A stretch of 8,467 bases of DNA from Bacillota bacterium (GTDB lineage: Bacteria; Bacillota; Clostridia; Peptostreptococcales; Anaerovoracaceae), in the NCBI GenBank assembly GCA_016284485.1, contig JAEEOX010000130.1, forward strand, positions 1 to 8,467, written 5' to 3'. A model generated the notes under the pieces. That model saw nothing but the letters and a program-made list of their open reading frames with translations, had not been told where the DNA came from and made no database searches. The translations under genes were made by a program, and so were the position numbers. This document shows positions 5,889 to 8,467 of the stretch, one piece after another. Position 1 is the stretch's first letter. Each line of letters begins with the position of its first letter.

Positions 5889-6644
5889 ATGGATATAAAA
5901 ACTTACTTAATAGTGCTCCCCGGCGTGTTCCTGGCGGGTCTCATCGACTCCATCGGAGGCGGCGGCGGGCTCATATCGATACCGACCTACCTGATGGCGG
6001 GGCTTCCGCCTCATCTGGCCATCGGAACAAATAAATTCAGTGCAGGTTTCGGCACCGCCCTGTCCGCATTCCGATTCTATAAGGAAGGATTCATGGATCT
6101 GAGACTGGCTCTTCCCGCGGTGGCCTGCGCTTTCGTGGGCTCCGGCCTGGGTTCCCGTCTCTCCATGATAGTGGCAGAGGGCATACTTGAGAAGGTCATG
6201 TACGTGATCCTTCCCATAGCCGCCATCGCCGTGCTCAACAAGGACGCCTTTACCGACAGGTCAGAAACCCAGGACCTTTCCCGCAAAAAAATCATCATCA
6301 TATCCTGCATCGCAGCCCTTCTCATCGGTTGCTACGACGGATTCTACGGTCCGGGCACCGGATCCTTCCTGATCATAGCCTTCACTACATTGGCAAAGAT
6401 GGACGTGACCCACGCCAACGCCCAGGCCAAGGCCATCAACGTCACCACCAATATCACCTCCATGGCGGTCTTCCTCATCGGCGGTCAGGTGCTCCTGCCT
6501 CTGGGCATCGCAGCAGCCGCCCTCAACATGCTGGGAAACTACATCGGCTCTTCACTGGCCATCAAAAACGGCGCGAAGATCACCCGCCCGGTGATAATCA
6601 TTGTGCTGGTGCTACTGTTTATCAATGTGATTAGAGGATTGTGA
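5889..6644 (+). CDS. TSUP (TauE/SafE) family membrane permease, YfcA-like
   Basis: The 251-residue, very hydrophobic protein belongs to the TSUP family (TauE/SafE, Pfam PF01925), whose members move sulfite, organosulfonates or other small anions across the cytoplasmic membrane. The family's internal duplication is visible: GLIDSIGGGGGLISIP (17-32) followed by PPHLAIGTNKFS (40-51) in the first half, and GCYDGFYGPGTGSFL (147-161) followed by HANAQAKAINVTTN (175-188) in the second. About seven to eight membrane segments can be seen. The glycine-rich motifs and the GFYGPGTGSF stretch are closest in my memory to Escherichia coli YfcA, whose substrate is not firmly known. The ATG lacks a good Shine-Dalgarno site: the nearest purine stretch, AAGGG, is 15 bases upstream. 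No later start with a better site is evident. The gene is alone between a divergent promoter and its own terminator. Substrate is unassigned; proximity to pta is discussed as a finding. Confidence 0.93.
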   Translation: MDIKTYLIVLPGVFLAGLIDSIGGGGGLISIPTYLMAGLPPHLAIGTNKFSAGFGTALSAFRFYKEGFMDLRLALPAVACAFVGSGLGSRLSMIVAEGILEKVMYVILPIAAIAVLNKDAFTDRSETQDLSRKKIIIISCIAALLIGCYDGFYGPGTGSFLIIAFTTLAKMDVTHANAQAKAINVTTNITSMAVFLIGGQVLLPLGIAAAALNMLGNYIGSSLAIKNGAKITRPVIIIVLVLLFINVIRGL

Positions 6645-6672
6645 CCCCTCCCCTATCCATACCAAACAAAAA

Positions 6673-6712
6673 ACTCCCGTGCCCTCTTCGGTCCACGGGA
6701 GTAATTTGTTTT
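6673..6712 (+). terminator. Intrinsic terminator after the TSUP gene
   Basis: A perfect 9-bp stem (ACTCCCGTG at 6673-6681, CACGGGAGT at 6694-6702) encloses a 12-base loop containing CTTCGG. It is followed by AATTTGTTTT. An A-rich stretch precedes the stem, so it could also act in the opposite direction. It lies about 30 bases after the TSUP stop. Confidence 0.85.
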
Positions 6713-6766
6713 GCAGTTATTACAGGATTACATTCCCATCTGCAAGGACACGTTGAAGCAATTACC

Positions 6767-6795
6767 TTGTCTGCGCGAAGTAATAGGTGTAAAAT
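6767..6795 (+). promoter_or_regulatory. Probable sigma-A promoter of the surface protein gene
   Basis: TTGTCT (6767-6772) and TAAAAT (6790-6795) are 17 bases apart, matching consensus at four and five of six positions. The predicted start near 6802 gives a leader of about 30 bases containing AGGAG (6818-6822), nine bases before the ATG. Confidence 0.6.
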
Positions 6796-6831
6796 AGTAT
6801 TACAACAATATTAAGACAGGAGAGTGGCGAC

Positions 6832-8467
6832 ATGAAACGTTTAATTAGCATTCTTTTGGTTATGATCCTTATGCTGAGCTTTATGCCCAGCATGGATATT
6901 ACCGCCTACGCTGAAACGACCAGCGGTACCTGCGGCGACAATCTCACCTGGACGTACGATGCAGATACCTACACACTTACCATCTCCGGCACGGGACCCA
7001 TGTATGACTACGAGCAGTATTATAACTCATCAAATCCAAGGCCATGGGGAAGAGATGTGCAGTTCGTGGTGATCGATGAGGGCGTGACCACGATCGGAAG
7101 TTATGCCTTCAGTCAATGTGACTTTCTAGTTGGAGCAACAATTCCAAGCACGGTGACCAGCATAGGAGACTGCGCTTTTTCTGAATGCTTCAATTTTGGT
7201 GGGGACTTGGTTATTCCTGACAGTGTGCTCTCCATAGGTTTCCGTGCGTTTTATTATTGTTTATATATCGAATCCGTGTCTTTCGGTACCGGATTAAAGT
7301 CCATAGGGGAGGGAGCGTTTCAACATCTAAGTAATTTGAAGCACCTCGTCATTCCGGATAACGTAACTACCATTGGCAGAAGTGCATTTGCTGCCTGTGG
7401 ACTGGAGGACGTGACGCTTGGAAATGGCTTGACCACGCTGGCAGATAATATGTTTTACGGATGCAGTTCCCTGAAGAGCGTTACTCTTCCAGACAGCCTT
7501 ACGAGCATCGGTGCGAGTGTGTTCGTTAACGATCATTCGCTGAAAGAGATCGTCATACCAAAGAATGTGACTTCCATTGGAGACGGTGCCTTTAGTCACC
7601 TGCCTCTCCGTACAGTGGTTTTCCCGGCTGCGCTGAATTACTTAGGGAGTAACACCTTCAGCGGTTGTGACTATCTAAAAAGTGTCTTCTTTCTCGGGGA
7701 CGCCCCCTTCATTACAAATAACTGCTTCACTTCCGATAGGCTTGCAGCATACTATGATCCATCGAATCCCACCTGGACGCAGTATGACTGGGGTGACGAA
7801 AACGATCCACGTCAGGACTACGGTGGAAGAATCTGCTGGGCTTGTTTTATGGCTGACCCGGAGCTTCCGGAACGTATGGCCGGTGCAAACCGAACTGCCA
7901 CCGCTGTTGCCATCTCACAAGCCATCTTTACCCCGGAAGAGACCGAGAACGTGGTCCTCGCCAGCGGCGACGGATATGCAGACGCCCTTGCAGGCGGACC
8001 TCTGGCTTACATGCTTGAAGCGCCTATTCTCTTGGTATGCGGCAACAAGTTCGACCAGAATACCTTGGATGAGATTGAGCGTCTGAATGTCGAAAACATC
8101 TATATTCTGGGTGGTACTGGCGTCATCAATGAGGATATCGAGAATTATATCACGGACGATCTGAACCTTAATGTGGAGCGTATCTGTGGAGCCAACCGAT
8201 ATGGAACTGCTGTGAAAATAGCTGAGAAGATGGATGAGATTCGCGGCTCTACGCCCGGAGCAGTCTTCTTTGCCTACGCCAACAATTATCCTGATGCTCT
8301 GGCTGTCAGCAGCGTGGCCTCTATTGCCAACGTGCCGATCCTCTATATCGGTGCCAACGGTGTATTGGATGGTGCCACGAAGAACTATCTGAGCAAGTGC
8401 AAACAACTAGAGCTGAGCATCGTTTTGGGTGGAACCGGTACCATCAGCGCACAAGCGGAGACCTCCC
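6832..8467 (+). CDS. Secreted BspA-type leucine-rich-repeat protein with cell-wall-binding type 2 repeats (C terminus cut by window edge)
   Basis: The frame is open from the ATG to the window end, 545 residues. A signal peptide is clear: MKR, a hydrophobic core ILLVMILMLSFMP, and a likely cut after AYA at residue 27. Residues 31-60 (starting SGTCGDNLTWTYD, then LTISGTG) are the usual N-terminal strand region of BspA-like proteins. About nine leucine-rich repeats of the LRR_5 type follow from about 77 to 290, each near 23 residues with the pattern I-P-x-x-V-T-x-I-G-x-x-A-F. They end in YYDPSNPTW and QDYGGRICW (308-336). From 348 two cell-wall-binding type 2 repeats (CWB2, PF04122) are seen, opening with RMAGANRTATAV and RICGANRYGTAV (449-461), with YILGGTG (424-430) and SIVLGGTG (529-536) marking the repeat ends. 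CWB2 normally occurs as three tandem copies that anchor proteins to cell-wall polymers, so a third is expected past the edge. Such proteins are surface-exposed and often adhesive; the ligand here is unknown. The DNA looks more AT-rich than lepA. Confidence 0.93.
   Translation, partial: MKRLISILLVMILMLSFMPSMDITAYAETTSGTCGDNLTWTYDADTYTLTISGTGPMYDYEQYYNSSNPRPWGRDVQFVVIDEGVTTIGSYAFSQCDFLVGATIPSTVTSIGDCAFSECFNFGGDLVIPDSVLSIGFRAFYYCLYIESVSFGTGLKSIGEGAFQHLSNLKHLVIPDNVTTIGRSAFAACGLEDVTLGNGLTTLADNMFYGCSSLKSVTLPDSLTSIGASVFVNDHSLKEIVIPKNVTSIGDGAFSHLPLRTVVFPAALNYLGSNTFSGCDYLKSVFFLGDAPFITNNCFTSDRLAAYYDPSNPTWTQYDWGDENDPRQDYGGRICWACFMADPELPERMAGANRTATAVAISQAIFTPEETENVVLASGDGYADALAGGPLAYMLEAPILLVCGNKFDQNTLDEIERLNVENIYILGGTGVINEDIENYITDDLNLNVERICGANRYGTAVKIAEKMDEIRGSTPGAVFFAYANNYPDALAVSSVASIANVPILYIGANGVLDGATKNYLSKCKQLELSIVLGGTGTISAQAETS

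Noticed and set aside
6645..6831. Possible small gene between the TSUP gene and the surface protein gene
   Set aside because: No open frame with a start and ribosome binding site is seen; the region is accounted for by a terminator and a promoter.
7060..7700. Possible tandem DNA repeats or CRISPR-like array
   Set aside because: The periodicity is at the protein level (leucine-rich repeats of about 23 residues). The DNA copies are too diverged and there are no conserved direct repeats with spacers.
7915..8406. A 163-codon minus-strand open frame
   Set aside because: It is antisense to the CWB2 repeats, which are recognisable in the plus-strand frame.

Overview
The window looks like chromosomal DNA of an anaerobic, Gram-positive Firmicute of the class Clostridia with a moderately GC-rich genome. 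The basis is the gene set (a lepA-hemW pair, a single-domain phosphotransacetylase, a secreted BspA-type leucine-rich-repeat protein carrying cell-wall-binding repeats), strong AGGAGG-type ribosome binding sites, sigma-A-like promoters and U-tailed hairpin terminators. The genus cannot be fixed from this sequence.

Positions 1-5744 are all transcribed leftwards (minus strand). In transcription order they hold: pta (phosphotransacetylase) with its own promoter and a very long hairpin terminator; an unrecognised 165-residue protein; a promoter; an unrecognised 151-residue membrane protein; lepA (elongation factor 4); hemW (radical-SAM haem chaperone); and the first 90 codons of glpK (glycerol kinase), which runs off the left edge. 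lepA, hemW and glpK are closely spaced with no terminator between them and probably share a transcript, perhaps starting upstream of the membrane protein gene.

Positions 5745-5888 are a compact divergent promoter region. From it pta is read leftwards and a TSUP/TauE-family (YfcA-like) membrane permease is read rightwards. The permease ends at a clear terminator. It is followed by a separate promoter and a large secreted protein gene that is open to the right edge. That protein has a signal peptide, about nine BspA-type leucine-rich repeats and at least two cell-wall-binding type 2 repeats.

Most of the window is housekeeping and central metabolism: acetyl-CoA/acetyl phosphate interconversion, glycerol entry, translation quality control and haem handling. 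The less familiar parts are the two unrecognised genes at 3370-4470, the RNA hairpins around them, and the surface protein on the right. I see no CRISPR array, transposase, tRNA, rRNA, phage gene or defence system, and nothing that amounts to a convincing new multi-gene system. No gene-free stretch exceeds 300 bases; the largest gap (4471-4727) holds the pta terminator and a leader region without a recognisable promoter.
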